A DNA stretch of 64,000 bases from Posidonia oceanica (lineage: Eukaryota; Streptophyta; Magnoliopsida; Alismatales; Posidoniaceae). The stretch lies in contig JAZBRS010000074.1 in NCBI GenBank assembly GCA_037176725.1, forward strand, positions 63,864,001 through 63,928,000, written 5' to 3'. Below, piece after piece: positions 24,711 to 35,063 of the stretch. The number at the start of each line of letters is the position of its first letter. The stretch's first letter is position 1. The notes beneath the pieces are model-generated. The model was not told the DNA's origin. It was given only the letters and a program-made list of their open reading frames with translations, and did not search any database. The position numbers were made by a program, and so were the translations under genes.

Positions 24711-24964
24711 TCATCTCATTTGCATTTGCTTGCATTTGTTTTCCTTTGCATTGCTTTGCTTTGCATTTATTGCTCGGTTTTGCGCGTTAATTCACGCATT
24801 ACCCCGGTTTTCCTCGTCTTCCGTTAATAGACGTGGTGGCGACTCTGATTTGTCTTATCTTTCCTTTTTCTCCTCGATTTTAAGTGTTTTCAAGTTGAGC
24901 CTCTTCCTCAGATCCAATCGCCGCTAAAAAATAGCGAGCCTGATTCCGATCGGGATCGCTACAA

Positions 24965-24982
24965 TGGCGACTCCGCTGGGGA
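24965..24982 (+). promoter_or_regulatory. Primer binding site, tRNA-Arg-like
   Basis: TGGCGACTCCGCTGGGGA begins 1 nt after the LTR end. A tRNA 3' end reading ...CGCCA would pair with it. From memory, Ogre elements use tRNA-Arg and this word fits that, but no tRNA is in the window to compare. Confidence 0.8.
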
Positions 24983-26295
24983 TGATCACTAGACTCCGGC
25001 TTTCGTTTCCGGCTTTTCGCTCGCTTGTTTTGCAGCTTTGTCTGCCTTGTGTGCCTTCTTTGCCTGTTTTGCTCGCTTTTCTGTGCAAACTCCTAGCAAG
25101 TCGTTTCGTGGCTACTTTGCTTAGGTTTTTGCACCTCTTTTGCCTCGGTTTGCGCCTTCTTTTGCTTGGCTTTGCTCCTTTGCTTGCTTATTTACTTCTT
25201 GCCTTGCTTATGCCCCTATTTCTTTTACAATCTGCTTACTTTTACCTTGCTTTACCTTACTTGCTTATTACTGCTTTAATTCCCGCACATTACATGTCTA
25301 CATACTTTGTTTGGCTAAAATACATGCTTTTTGGATGTTGAATGCTTCTTTTACACCCTTGCTATGCCACTACACATGCACATACTATGCTTACATGCCT
25401 TTTGACTTGATGAATGTTTCCTTTTCACCATTATATTCACAAACACTCGCACATGCCATGAACATGCCTTTTGTTGTGTTGTATGATGGTTGCTTGCCAT
25501 TTTGACTGATTTTCTTCCCTTTTGCACTTGCCATGCTTAGGATAGTAGAGACTTGTCTGCTTCCCCCATGGTTAACTAAAAAATGCAAGTAAAAAGAACT
25601 TCTAGGGGTAACTAGAGACTACAAACAATCCTTCACCCCCTTTGGTTAATAAAATGTGCAAGATAAAAAACTCTAATCATTTGCATAAGCATCATATAGG
25701 GCATGCATTCTTCTCCTCTGAGTCCACCTACTAGTCTGCGAAGGACGGTTCCGGCCTCTTATTCCACTGCTTTGGGCGTGGCATAAGTTGGTCGGTCCGT
25801 CCCCTCCTTGTCCGGGGGTCGTGTCGGTGTTAGTAGAGGGTACCACCCACGCTTTGGCGGGGTAGAGGCCACTAACGCACCACCCTGTCATTACCTGAGC
25901 TTTGGGCCGGGAGTTAGACAGGGGACCTACTTTTTCTGACCTGAGTCGGTGACCCGTACATCCAGGGATACTCGGAGTAGACAACCTTGCTAGGAAACAC
26001 TAGTTAGGAAAGGGGGCATACTAGAAAGCATGCACATCATTCATGCCACTTAACTAACTCATTTGCATTCATCTTTTAGTTTCTAACCCTAATTTCTTTC
26101 TGTTGTGTCAGCGTGATCGGTAAGCGAGTTTCCCTTTGCCAAAGCTCGAGTATCGACCCTCGTTAACGCCCTTTTTGCGACTTAGTTCGCGACCATTCCC
26201 CCTCTGAGCTATCCGCACTTGCGACGATAGCTCCTCTTAGGACTCACCGCTTGAATACCCGTCGCAGCCCTGTTCTCACACGCTCTAGGTCAGCG
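24983..26295 (+). other. Leader of element E
   Basis: About 1.3 kb without a convincing ORF. The first 500 bp are rich in TTGC/TGCTT words. The part at 25705-25985 is the leader block shared with element A. Confidence 0.7.
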
Positions 26296-28040
26296 ATGGC
26301 CCAGTACGTTAGTGAGTCTTCTTTTACTCCTGTCACGGAGGGTGTTTCCGTTCTGGCCCCTCCGGTTGCTCTTTCTGTCCCTCTTGTTCCCCCTCCGACG
26401 CCAGGGTTTCCTCCTCTGACGTCTCTAGGTTCTCAGCACACCCCGGGACAGTGGCAAGCCTCCCTTCCTCCGGATCCGGTCGCCGAATCTATCTTGACGA
26501 CCGTTACTCGCGTTCCGGAGACGCCACTGCCCCCTCCATCGCTTTCGACATCCCTTCCACCGCTACTGCGACCTTTGCCGTAGAATCCTTCCCTCCCGGA
26601 CAGTCTGTGTCCATGCCACTTGTCTCTCAATCCCCGCCGGCACTGCACTTCAGCGTTCCCGCTGCCGAGACACCTGAGGCGCAGTACCAGCATCTGATGG
26701 AGCTCGCCCAGAGACTGCAGGGCATGGCTCTATCAGTTCGTCCTTCTTCTGTCTCTGTCGTCCCTGAGGTTCCTCCGAGGCCAGTTCCTGCATTTCTTGC
26801 ATCGACCTCTACACCTCCGCCTCGACCATCGTCGCAACTGCTCACGGTTCCGACGATGGGGGCCCGTCTACCGCCTCCTTCTACACAACACTTGGCACAG
26901 CATGCTCCACTTCCTTCTGGTGGTCAATCCTTTGGATCGGCTGGAGCCCAGTACCTCACTGGCTTGCTGTCTGGCACCCTGCCTGTACAGCAACTGGTGC
27001 TCCGTCATCCACCCCCTATTCCAGCACAGCATGGCATTTATTCTTCTCCTCTTCACCAAGTCCAGCATCCTGCATACACTCCTGCATACACTGTCCCCCA
27101 GCACGGATACGCCGGCCATCCCGTTGCTCCACCAGGCGACGCTATGGTAGATCCGGAGGAGCACTTAGGTGCGACCCATTCGGCGTATGTACTCACTACC
27201 CCTGCTGATCCCTCTCCTACAGCAGCAATTCCGGACCCCATCAATAACCGGATGGACGTCTTGGAGAAGGCACTACGACTAGTGCAGGGTACTAAGCACC
27301 AGACCTACCAATTACGGGACCTCTGCTGCTTTCCAGAGGCGGTGCTCCCTCCGAAGTTCAAAATCTCGGACTTCGAGAAGTATAATGGTAGGGGCTGCCC
27401 CGTAGCACACCTGAAGGCGTATTGCGGTGATCTCGCTCAGCTTCAGGCTGACGAGAGGTTGCTGATCCGCTTGTTCCAGAAGAGTTTGACCGGGCCGGCA
27501 CTCAAGTGGTTCACATCACTCGATATGTCAGCCATCAAGACTTGGAACGACCTCAGCCAGGCGTTCCTGGAGCAATACTCCTTCAACCTCGATCTCATCC
27601 CAAAGAGGGCGGACTTGATCGCAATCAAGCAGAATTCTGGCGAGCCGTTCGGGGAGTACGTCGGCCGCTGGCGCGCCCTTGCCTCTCAGGTTCGAGATAG
27701 ACCCTCTGACGAGGAGTCTATCGAGATCGTTATCAAAGGGGCGCAGCCGTCTCTCGGAGCTCTGCTTAGCATTCAACCAGTCACTACTTTTGCGGCACTC
27801 ATCAGAGCTGGAGCGCGCGTAGAGAGTTCTTTGCGGAGTGGCAACTTCCCAGCTCTCTCTGCGTTCGCTAAGCAGGCAGCGATCAGCAGCAACAGTGCCA
27901 ACAGCAGCGCCTTCAACAACAACAACAGCGGCAGCAACAACAACCGCCTGAAGAGGAAGGATTCGCCGAAACCCGCTGTTGCATTCGTCGATTCTCCTGC
28001 TGTGCCTGTTCGCTTGCCGTCTCGGCCTGCCCCAGCTTAG
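26296..28040 (+). pseudogene. gag: gag of element E, frameshifted
   Basis: The structural protein that builds the particle and packages RNA. The start ATG at 26296 (Met-Ala-Gln) matches the gag start of element B. The first about 75 codons run in frame 1, but the homologous protein continues in frame 3 from about 26523, and the C-rich run at 26528-26535 is the likely site of a 1-bp loss. Frame 1 then stops at 26581-26583. From there to TAG 28038-28040 the frame is open. It holds a Pro/Ser-rich linker and a Retrotrans_gag capsid domain (about 27300-27870), followed by an Asn/Ser-rich stretch. The finger lies beyond the TAG. The downstream gene continues in the same frame. Confidence 0.85.
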
Positions 28041-31000
28041 ATGGTGTATGCTCCTGCACCTAGGAACCCGCACACACCGCACATCACTACCACCGCTAGA
28101 CCGGTCTATCCTGCCGCACCGGTCCAGCAAGGCTCACACCCAAGGCAAAGAAGACCACCCGCTGAGAGGAGGAATTTCACCCCACTGGTGGAACCACTCA
28201 CGGTCATCTTGCCGAAGGTGGCATCGCTCCTGAAGTTCCCGGAGGTTCGTCCGCCGCCAAGCTATCTGCCGCATTGGTTTAGGCCGGACCTCTTCTGCAA
28301 TTTCCATCGAAGCGTCGGGCATTCGACGGACAATTGCTTCTCCCTGCGGAACGCAATTCAGGACTTGATCGAATCGGGAACGATTGTGATCGACACGCAC
28401 GAGGCACCCACTCAAGCACGCACTCATGCATCTGCATCTCCAGCTGTTCCCCCGCATTCTGGCATCGTCCGCCAACCTTTACAGGAGCACTCTTATCCGG
28501 GAGGGGCGGGAACCTCAGGCGTCCACTCTGTCTTTCCTTCTGGGCCTGCTACTTCTGTAGTAGACCCTTCTGATCTTATCTCTGACATCTCTGAGCCTTT
28601 CCCAGTCAGTCCCTATCTCGCGGCAGTTGCCGGCTCCGAGTCGGGAATCCATTTGATCCGACCGCGTGCTAGGCCGGAGCGCCCTCTCGCGCCTCCCACC
28701 ATGCTCCCACAGGCTCAATCCCCTGTACACCTCTTAGCTAGAGCCCAGCCTAGTTCTCCCATTCACCTTTTAGGGCAGCCTCAGCTACACCTTATAGGCA
28801 GACCTCAACCTGCCCCAGCCTTCCCACCCCAACAACCTTACCCACTAGATAGACCTCAACATCCTGTAGGTCCCCCTGTAACCCCTCCTGTGCTCACAGC
28901 ACATGCTCCAGTCGTCATTAACTTGACCCTGGACACCCATCGCGTCCCTTACAGCTATGCCACAGAAATGTGCGCGGAAGTAACGCGATCGGGGAGGTTT
29001 TATAGACCCCCAGCACCGGCAACTAGGCCAACTCACCCTGGACCTGTTATACCCCCACCCTCAGGCCAACCCTTAGCAGATCCAACTCCAGATCAACCCG
29101 TAGCTAGCCAAATCCCTAACCAACCTGTAGTAACCCAGCTTCTTGTCACCACCCCTGTAGAACCTGCTAGAACCACCCCTCCAGCTGCTAGGAGAAGCCA
29201 ACCTAGAGCAGATCTAACCTCCCAGCTTAAGAAGGTCAAAGCCGACATCTCCATCTGGGATTTGATCCACACTTCTGCCGAGCACCGCGAGGCTTCCCTT
29301 CGCGTGTTCCAGGCTGCTCGTGTGTCCCAGTCCATTGAGCCTTCTGCCTTAGAGAGCATGGTTGGGTTAATCGCGGAGCCCCAGGTCATCTCTTTTACGA
29401 GCGATGAGCTGCCTCCGGCGGGGATTAATCATAACCAGCCCCTATTCGTCACGGTGCAGTTCAAAAACTTTCGCATTCCCCTAACACTGGTTGATAACGG
29501 GTCAGGCCTTAACGTCTGCCCCTTGCGTACAGCAACCAAGCTCGAATTCAAAGCCGAGGATATCACGCCAGCCGTGAAGGGAATGACTGCTTTTGACAAC
29601 ACTCACCATGACGCTCTAGGGATTCTGATTATCCCTCTGGCTATCGGTCCGGTCGTCTTCGACATAGAATTCTATGTCGTCGACTTGAAGCCTAACTTCA
29701 ATCTTCTGCTTGGGCGCCCTTGGCTTCACAAGCATCAGGTCCTTCCTTCGACCCTCCATCGAATGATAAAGTACTGTCGTGGCGATGATGTCATTGTCGT
29801 CATGGCGGAGAACTTTGAGAAGGAGCGGATTGAAGCAGTCTCTCCCGTGTCTTCGCAATCCATCCCGTTTGACCCCGAGACTTCTGAAGCCCTCTATCGC
29901 GTTAACCGGTGTGAGCCAGCTAACTTCGTTCCTGATCTTGAACGTGTCAACTCCTTGACCGTTCACAGTAACCCCTTTCGAATGGTCGAGAATGTATGTC
30001 ACAGGTGGGGTTACACAAAGGGTACGCCGCTCGGGCGCCATGGCCAAGGGATCGCGGAGCCGATCGTAGCAGTGGAGCGAAGGAAATCTGAAGGTCTCGG
30101 CTACGAACCAAAGCTCAACGAAGATCACTGCTTCCAGCTCAAGGATCGTGCACCAACCATTCCCAGAGACCTCACTAACTTTACCAGTGCAGGAATTCTG
30201 GGATCAACCGACTACCAAGCCACAGCGCCGGCAGAGGATTGGGTGTGTATTGAGGACTACTACTCGGATGAGGAGCAGTCTGATGCAACAGAGGCAGCCC
30301 CAATCAACTCAGCAGAAACAGTGGTCAGAGCAGAGGCCCCACAGTCAGTTCATTTAGCTCCCCCTCTGGCAGAAACAGCAGGCAGCTCAGCAGGCCCTGT
30401 GGCAGATGCAAGTTCTCATCCTTCAGCAGCCACATCAGCTCCTCAGGATCAGACAGCAGCAGTGCAGGAGTCGGAGGCACTCCTCTTGGCAGAACCAAGT
30501 ATGCTACCAGCGGTCACAGCAACATCAGTGCCACTGCCCCCATCTCTGGAGGGGCAGTCCATCAACTCAGTCGGCAGCATGACCCAGCCCGCTCCCTCAA
30601 CATCATCTTCAGGAATGCAGCTGGCGCAGTCCGCTCCGCATTCTCCTGACGACCTGCAGCAGCTCTCATGGCAATACCCCATGGCGTCAGAGGCTGCGCT
30701 CTCTCAGTTACGGCCCGATACAAAAGGCCAACTGAGCACTACATTCTCCGGGCCCTTGAGCCCTCCAAAGAACACCCCTGCTTACTCTCCGACAGTGACC
30801 CTGGAAGCTTATTCATCAGTAGCACCGCTGACTTGTCCATTTGGGCCTTCTACATCTGAACTGCCATCAGCGGACGCGCCCGTGAACCAGATCATGCAGA
30901 CTCCAAGGGCGGCGATCCGTCTTGCAGCCGGGCCAGTGCTGCAGGCCCCCGGCGCCTACTACGTCGACTCCCCCTCAGACGAAGAAGAAGGAGTGGCGAT

Positions 31001-31820
31001 AGAAGCCCAGGTCGATTCTTGGATGTCCGACTTAGAGTTGCTTTATCAAGAACAACTCCAGTCAAGAGCAGAAGACCTGGCAGACCATCAAACTGCAGAA
31101 AGGAAAGGAAAAGCCGTAGTTACGGATCCTCTTCTGCAAGAGGACCATGCTTCTATCATGGTTCTAGAAGACTCAGCAGCGCCGGACTCCCCTAGACCAG
31201 ATGAGCTCATCACTCTTCAACCAGAAGGCGGGTCTAGGTGGTTTGTGCAACCCATGCCTCACCTGAGCAATGCATCGAGCGGCAGTAACCAGATCAGCCG
31301 CCAGTCCGGCGTATCCTCCACGAGCACACTAGAAGACCCAGAGGGGGGAGCATCAGCAGTAGATGCAGCAGCAGCAGAGCAGAATGCCTCAGCAGCCTCA
31401 GCAGCACAGTCGGCAGAGCAGTCAGCAGTATCAGCAGCAGAGTCAGTTGAGCCCTCAGCAGAATCAGCAGAGCACTCAGCAGAATCAGTCAGGTCAGAGC
31501 AAGCAGCAGAAGGAGTTGCTGGGACAGAGGTCGCGCACCGAAGCTACAAGAATACTCGAGTAAGCGTGACCATCCTGAAGCGTCACCAGGGCCAAGCAAC
31601 GGAACACATGCACTCTTTCGACATCACAAGTCCCTCTTTTGAGAAAGAGATCCTCTCAGAACTTATTGCTTATGGAGAAGAGGATGATACGGGCATGGAT
31701 GAGACTGACGAACCTTTGCCCGAGTTCCAGCCCTATGACGACGACCCAGAAGGCCCCAACCTCCATGTTGAAGAAGAAACGGAGGTTGTTAACATTGGCA
31801 CGGCTGAGGAAGTCAGATAA
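28041..31820 (+). CDS. pro: Zinc module, aspartic protease, G-patch and linker (pro part of pol)
   Basis: This 1259-codon frame follows the gag TAG directly and in frame. Domains: finger C-N-F-H...G-H...N-C (CX2HX4HX4C, 28296-28337), Pro-rich linker, retropepsin with catalytic D-N-G-S at 29493-29504 and the flap/ILG-like stretch LLLGRPWL, then a G-patch-like segment (about 29982-30066, RWGYTKGTPLG), then about 500 residues of low-complexity Ser/Ala/Gln/Glu sequence ending in an acidic segment. The protease would cut the polyprotein; G-patches next to retroviral proteases bind nucleic acid. It ends at TAA 31818-31820, where element C has a Glu codon, so the stop is probably a private mutation. 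Expression would need readthrough of the UAG at 28038. Confidence 0.88.
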   Translation: MVYAPAPRNPHTPHITTTARPVYPAAPVQQGSHPRQRRPPAERRNFTPLVEPLTVILPKVASLLKFPEVRPPPSYLPHWFRPDLFCNFHRSVGHSTDNCFSLRNAIQDLIESGTIVIDTHEAPTQARTHASASPAVPPHSGIVRQPLQEHSYPGGAGTSGVHSVFPSGPATSVVDPSDLISDISEPFPVSPYLAAVAGSESGIHLIRPRARPERPLAPPTMLPQAQSPVHLLARAQPSSPIHLLGQPQLHLIGRPQPAPAFPPQQPYPLDRPQHPVGPPVTPPVLTAHAPVVINLTLDTHRVPYSYATEMCAEVTRSGRFYRPPAPATRPTHPGPVIPPPSGQPLADPTPDQPVASQIPNQPVVTQLLVTTPVEPARTTPPAARRSQPRADLTSQLKKVKADISIWDLIHTSAEHREASLRVFQAARVSQSIEPSALESMVGLIAEPQVISFTSDELPPAGINHNQPLFVTVQFKNFRIPLTLVDNGSGLNVCPLRTATKLEFKAEDITPAVKGMTAFDNTHHDALGILIIPLAIGPVVFDIEFYVVDLKPNFNLLLGRPWLHKHQVLPSTLHRMIKYCRGDDVIVVMAENFEKERIEAVSPVSSQSIPFDPETSEALYRVNRCEPANFVPDLERVNSLTVHSNPFRMVENVCHRWGYTKGTPLGRHGQGIAEPIVAVERRKSEGLGYEPKLNEDHCFQLKDRAPTIPRDLTNFTSAGILGSTDYQATAPAEDWVCIEDYYSDEEQSDATEAAPINSAETVVRAEAPQSVHLAPPLAETAGSSAGPVADASSHPSAATSAPQDQTAAVQESEALLLAEPSMLPAVTATSVPLPPSLEGQSINSVGSMTQPAPSTSSSGMQLAQSAPHSPDDLQQLSWQYPMASEAALSQLRPDTKGQLSTTFSGPLSPPKNTPAYSPTVTLEAYSSVAPLTCPFGPSTSELPSADAPVNQIMQTPRAAIRLAAGPVLQAPGAYYVDSPSDEEEGVAIEAQVDSWMSDLELLYQEQLQSRAEDLADHQTAERKGKAVVTDPLLQEDHASIMVLEDSAAPDSPRPDELITLQPEGGSRWFVQPMPHLSNASSGSNQISRQSGVSSTSTLEDPEGGASAVDAAAAEQNASAASAAQSAEQSAVSAAESVEPSAESAEHSAESVRSEQAAEGVAGTEVAHRSYKNTRVSVTILKRHQGQATEHMHSFDITSPSFEKEILSELIAYGEEDDTGMDETDEPLPEFQPYDDDPEGPNLHVEEETEVVNIGTAEEVR

Positions 31821-34800
31821 GTTTGCATCAGTGCCCAGCTGTCCGCCCAGGCTCGAGCTGAATTCATCGCATTCCTGAAAGAATATGCGGATGTCTTCGC
31901 CTGGAGTTATGAAGATATGGTCGGCCTTGACATAGAGATAGTGGTGCACAATCTGCCCTTAAATCCGGATGCCAAGCCAGTAAAGCAGAAACTAAGAAGA
32001 TGGCGACTGCAGTGGCTGCTCATGATCAAAGAAGAGATAATTAAGCAGCTTGGAGTCAACTTTCTGAAGGTCGTTCTTTACCCTGAATGGCTGGCAAATA
32101 TTGTACCTGTGCCCAAGAAAGATGGCCGAATCCGGATCTGCATCGACTACAGGGACCTGAACAAGGCGAGTCCCAAGGACGACTTTCCATTGCCCCACAT
32201 TGACGTCCTAGTCGACAATACAGCGGGCCACAAAATGCTCCCCTTCATGGACGGCTTTTCTGGATACAATCAGATCAAAATGGCAGAAGAGGACATGGAA
32301 AAGACTTCATTCATCACCCCTTGGGGAGTCTTCTGCTACCAAGTCATGCCGTTCGGCCTGAAGAATGCTGGTGCGACCTATCAGAGGGCCATGACTGCGC
32401 TATTCCACGACCTCATGCACCAAGAAGTGGAGGTCTATGTAGACGATATGATTGCCAAAACCAAAGAGCCCGAGGATCATCTTGCTTGTCTCAGAAAGCT
32501 CTTTGACCGTCTACGGAAGTACAAGCTGCGCTTGAATCCCAAGAAGTGCGTATTCGGGGTATCTTCTGGCAAATTGCTCGGCTACATTGTTAGCCAAAGG
32601 GGGATTGAGGTGGACCCGTTGAAAGCACAAGCCATCATGGACATGCCACCCCCTAGAACTGAAAAAGAAGTCAGAAGTCTGCTTGGGCGTTTACAATATA
32701 TCAGTCGCTTCATTGCACAGCTTACGCCCATCTGTGAACCCATATTCAAGCTCTTGAAGAAGAATGCGCAGATTCACTGGAACGAGGAGTGTCAGGCTGC
32801 ATTTGCCAAGATCAAGCAGCTGTTGATCAAGCCTCCTGTCCTGGTCCCGCCTACGCCAGGGAGACCCTTGCTTCTCTACCTTTCTACCACGCAGCATTCA
32901 ATGGGCGCCGTCTTGGGCCAGCATGACGAATCTGGTAGAAAGGAGCGCGCCATCTACTACCTGAGCAAGAAGTTTAATGAATGTGAAGCCAGATACACAA
33001 CACTAGAGAAGACTTGCCTGTCCCTTGTCTGGGCTGCACAGAAGCTAAGGCACTACCTGATGGCATACCCAGTGCAGCTCTTATGCCGGCATGATCCTAT
33101 CAAGTTCCTCTTTCAGAAGCCGGCCATGGTGGGCAGATGTGCTAAGTGGCAGGTGTTATTGTCCCAGTACGACATCACCTTTGTCACACAGAAGTCCATG
33201 AAGGGTCAAGCAATGGCAGACCATCTTGCTGACCTCCCTCTGCCTGAATACCAACCCCTCCAGACGCAGTTCCCTGATGAAGACATTCTTTTTGCAATGG
33301 AGGACTCTGAGCAGAAAGATCCTGAAGAAGCAGAGGAATGGCAGCTCTACTTTGATGGTGCAGTCAACAAGAAGGGCCGAGGCGTAGGCGCAGTGCTGAC
33401 CACGCCCCAAGGACAGATGACCCCTTTCGCAAGGAAGCTGACTTTCACCTGCACGAACAACGAAGCAGAATACGAAGCGTGCATCCTGGGGTTGAAAGTC
33501 GCCCTCGAGCATAAGGCGCAGAAGCTGCATGTACACGGCGATGCCATGTTGGTAATTTCTCAAGTGAACGGCGAATGGAAGACAAAAGATCCCAAGCTTG
33601 TGCCGTATCACGAACACCTGCTGAGGCTGATGGAAGAATTCAAGAGCATCCGCTTCACGTACCTGAACAGAGCAAAGAACGCGTATGCAGACGCACTAGC
33701 AACTCTGGCATCCTGGCTCACCATTTCAGAAGACAGCACTGTGGATGTATCAGTCACTCGCATTGAACAGCCTGCATACTGCATGAGCATAGAGGAAGCG
33801 GATCCCGCAGAGGGGCAGCCCTGGTATCAAGACATAAAATCTTTCCTGGAGTCTGGTAGCTTTCCTCCTGATACCACAGCAACAGACAAGAGAACTTTGG
33901 CGCGTCTGGCGTCAAAGTATGTGCTAGGGGCCGGACAGCTGTACAGAAGGTCATACAATCAGATGCTACTGCGCTGTCTGAACAAATCGGAGGCTGACAC
34001 GCTGATGCTTCAAGTGCATGCGGGGACCTGTGGCCCGCACATGAACGGCGTCCTCCTAGCCAAGAAGATCATGCTGCAAGGTTATTTCTGGCAGACCATG
34101 GAAGCCGACTGCTGCCGGTTCGTGCGTAGATGCCACAACTATCAAATCCATGGTAACTTCATCAAGGCCCCTCCACATCAGCTGCACAACATGTCTTCGC
34201 CATGGCCTTTCTCCATCTGGGGGATCGATGTCATTGGCGCCATCCACCCTGCTGCTTCAAATGGTCATCGTTACATTCTGGTAGCGATCGATTATTTTAC
34301 CAAGTGGGTGGAAGCAGCTTCTTACAGGACAGTCACCGCTGCGGCAACAGAAAAATTTATCAGAAACAATATTGTTGCCCGATATGGGGTCCCGCACTCT
34401 GTCATCTCTGATAACGGCTCAAACTTCATTGCCAAAAGGATCGAAGAATACCTGCAAAGTCTCAAGATCAAGCACCATCGATCCTCGCCTTATCGGCCAC
34501 AGATGAACGGAGCAGTGGAGTCTGCAAACAAGAACATTGTCAAGATCCTGAAGAAAATGGCAGAAATCCACAAGGATTGGCACGACAAGCTCCCGTACGC
34601 GCTCTGGGCGTACAGGACATCAATCCGGACCTCTACAGGAGCCACCCCGTACTCTCTGGTGTACGACATGGAAGCGGTGCTACCTGTTGAAGTGGAAATC
34701 CCCTCTCTGCGGATCCTGCGGGAAGCTGAGTTGGAAGGAGCAGAATGGGTCAAAGACCGCTGCGTCCAACTGAACCTGATTGATGAGCGCAGATTGCAAG

Positions 34801-35063
34801 CCATGCACAACGCTCGCTGCTATCAGAAGCGGATGGCCAGAGCATTCTTGAAGAAGGTCCACCCTAGAAGCTTCCAGCCAGGGGACCTTATCTTGCGCGC
34901 CATTCATTTGCCTGACGGTCGAGGGAAATTCCGACCCAATTGGCGTGGCCCCTTTGTGGTCAAGCAGATCTTTTCGGGAGGCGCTGTAACCCTTGAGGAT
35001 ATGGACCAGGTCGAGCAGTCTGAGCCCGTCAACCTCTGCTATCTGAAGAAATACTATCAGTAG
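31821..35063 (+). CDS. pol: Reverse transcriptase, two RNase H domains and integrase (pol)
   Basis: Same frame as the preceding gene, separated only by TAA 31818. The first ATG is at 31917, but the natural protein is probably a continuous polyprotein. RT: FMDGFSG with the first Asp, and YVDD at 32436-32447. First RNase H (about 32860-33250): the usual first Asp is replaced in L-Y-L-S-T-T, so it is probably a structural connection domain. Second, archaeal-type RNase H (about 33340-33720): D at 33354, NNEAEYEA, HGDA and ADALA, so D-E-D-D looks complete. Integrase: zinc finger from H at 34017, with the last Cys replaced by Tyr (34140-34142), and catalytic D 34227, D 34410 and E 34518. The last domain ends in LKKYYQ. 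Confidence 0.92.
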   Translation, partial: VCISAQLSAQARAEFIAFLKEYADVFAWSYEDMVGLDIEIVVHNLPLNPDAKPVKQKLRRWRLQWLLMIKEEIIKQLGVNFLKVVLYPEWLANIVPVPKKDGRIRICIDYRDLNKASPKDDFPLPHIDVLVDNTAGHKMLPFMDGFSGYNQIKMAEEDMEKTSFITPWGVFCYQVMPFGLKNAGATYQRAMTALFHDLMHQEVEVYVDDMIAKTKEPEDHLACLRKLFDRLRKYKLRLNPKKCVFGVSSGKLLGYIVSQRGIEVDPLKAQAIMDMPPPRTEKEVRSLLGRLQYISRFIAQLTPICEPIFKLLKKNAQIHWNEECQAAFAKIKQLLIKPPVLVPPTPGRPLLLYLSTTQHSMGAVLGQHDESGRKERAIYYLSKKFNECEARYTTLEKTCLSLVWAAQKLRHYLMAYPVQLLCRHDPIKFLFQKPAMVGRCAKWQVLLSQYDITFVTQKSMKGQAMADHLADLPLPEYQPLQTQFPDEDILFAMEDSEQKDPEEAEEWQLYFDGAVNKKGRGVGAVLTTPQGQMTPFARKLTFTCTNNEAEYEACILGLKVALEHKAQKLHVHGDAMLVISQVNGEWKTKDPKLVPYHEHLLRLMEEFKSIRFTYLNRAKNAYADALATLASWLTISEDSTVDVSVTRIEQPAYCMSIEEADPAEGQPWYQDIKSFLESGSFPPDTTATDKRTLARLASKYVLGAGQLYRRSYNQMLLRCLNKSEADTLMLQVHAGTCGPHMNGVLLAKKIMLQGYFWQTMEADCCRFVRRCHNYQIHGNFIKAPPHQLHNMSSPWPFSIWGIDVIGAIHPAASNGHRYILVAIDYFTKWVEAASYRTVTAAATEKFIRNNIVARYGVPHSVISDNGSNFIAKRIEEYLQSLKIKHHRSSPYRPQMNGAVESANKNIVKILKKMAEIHKDWHDKLPYALWAYRTSIRTSTGATPYSLVYDMEAVLPVEVEIPSLRILREAELEGAEWVKDRCVQLNLIDERRLQAMHNARCYQKRMARAFLKKVHPRSFQPGDLILRAIHLPDGRGKFRPNWRGPFVVKQIFSGGAVTLEDMDQVEQSEPVNLCYLKKYYQ

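Larger units (their letters stand above)
19109..24963 (+). mobile_element. 5' LTR of element E (5855 bp)
   Basis: In order: an untranslated start (19109-19490), pyrimidine-rich DNA (19490-19800), an A-rich stretch (19800-20580), a candidate core promoter with a CTTT run (20570-20700), GC-rich DNA (20880-22280), degenerate TTGCATTTTAGNCC repeats (22320-23330), about 30-bp TTTTGCGTGC repeats (24020-24340), the conserved LTR block (24389-24710) and a PBS-like word (24837-24847). Open frames inside the GC-rich part exist on both strands but none shows a recognisable domain. Confidence 0.93.

Noticed and set aside
31818..31820. TAA between protease linker and RT as a programmed stop
   Set aside because: Element C has a Glu codon at the aligned place, so the stop is most simply a private mutation of E.
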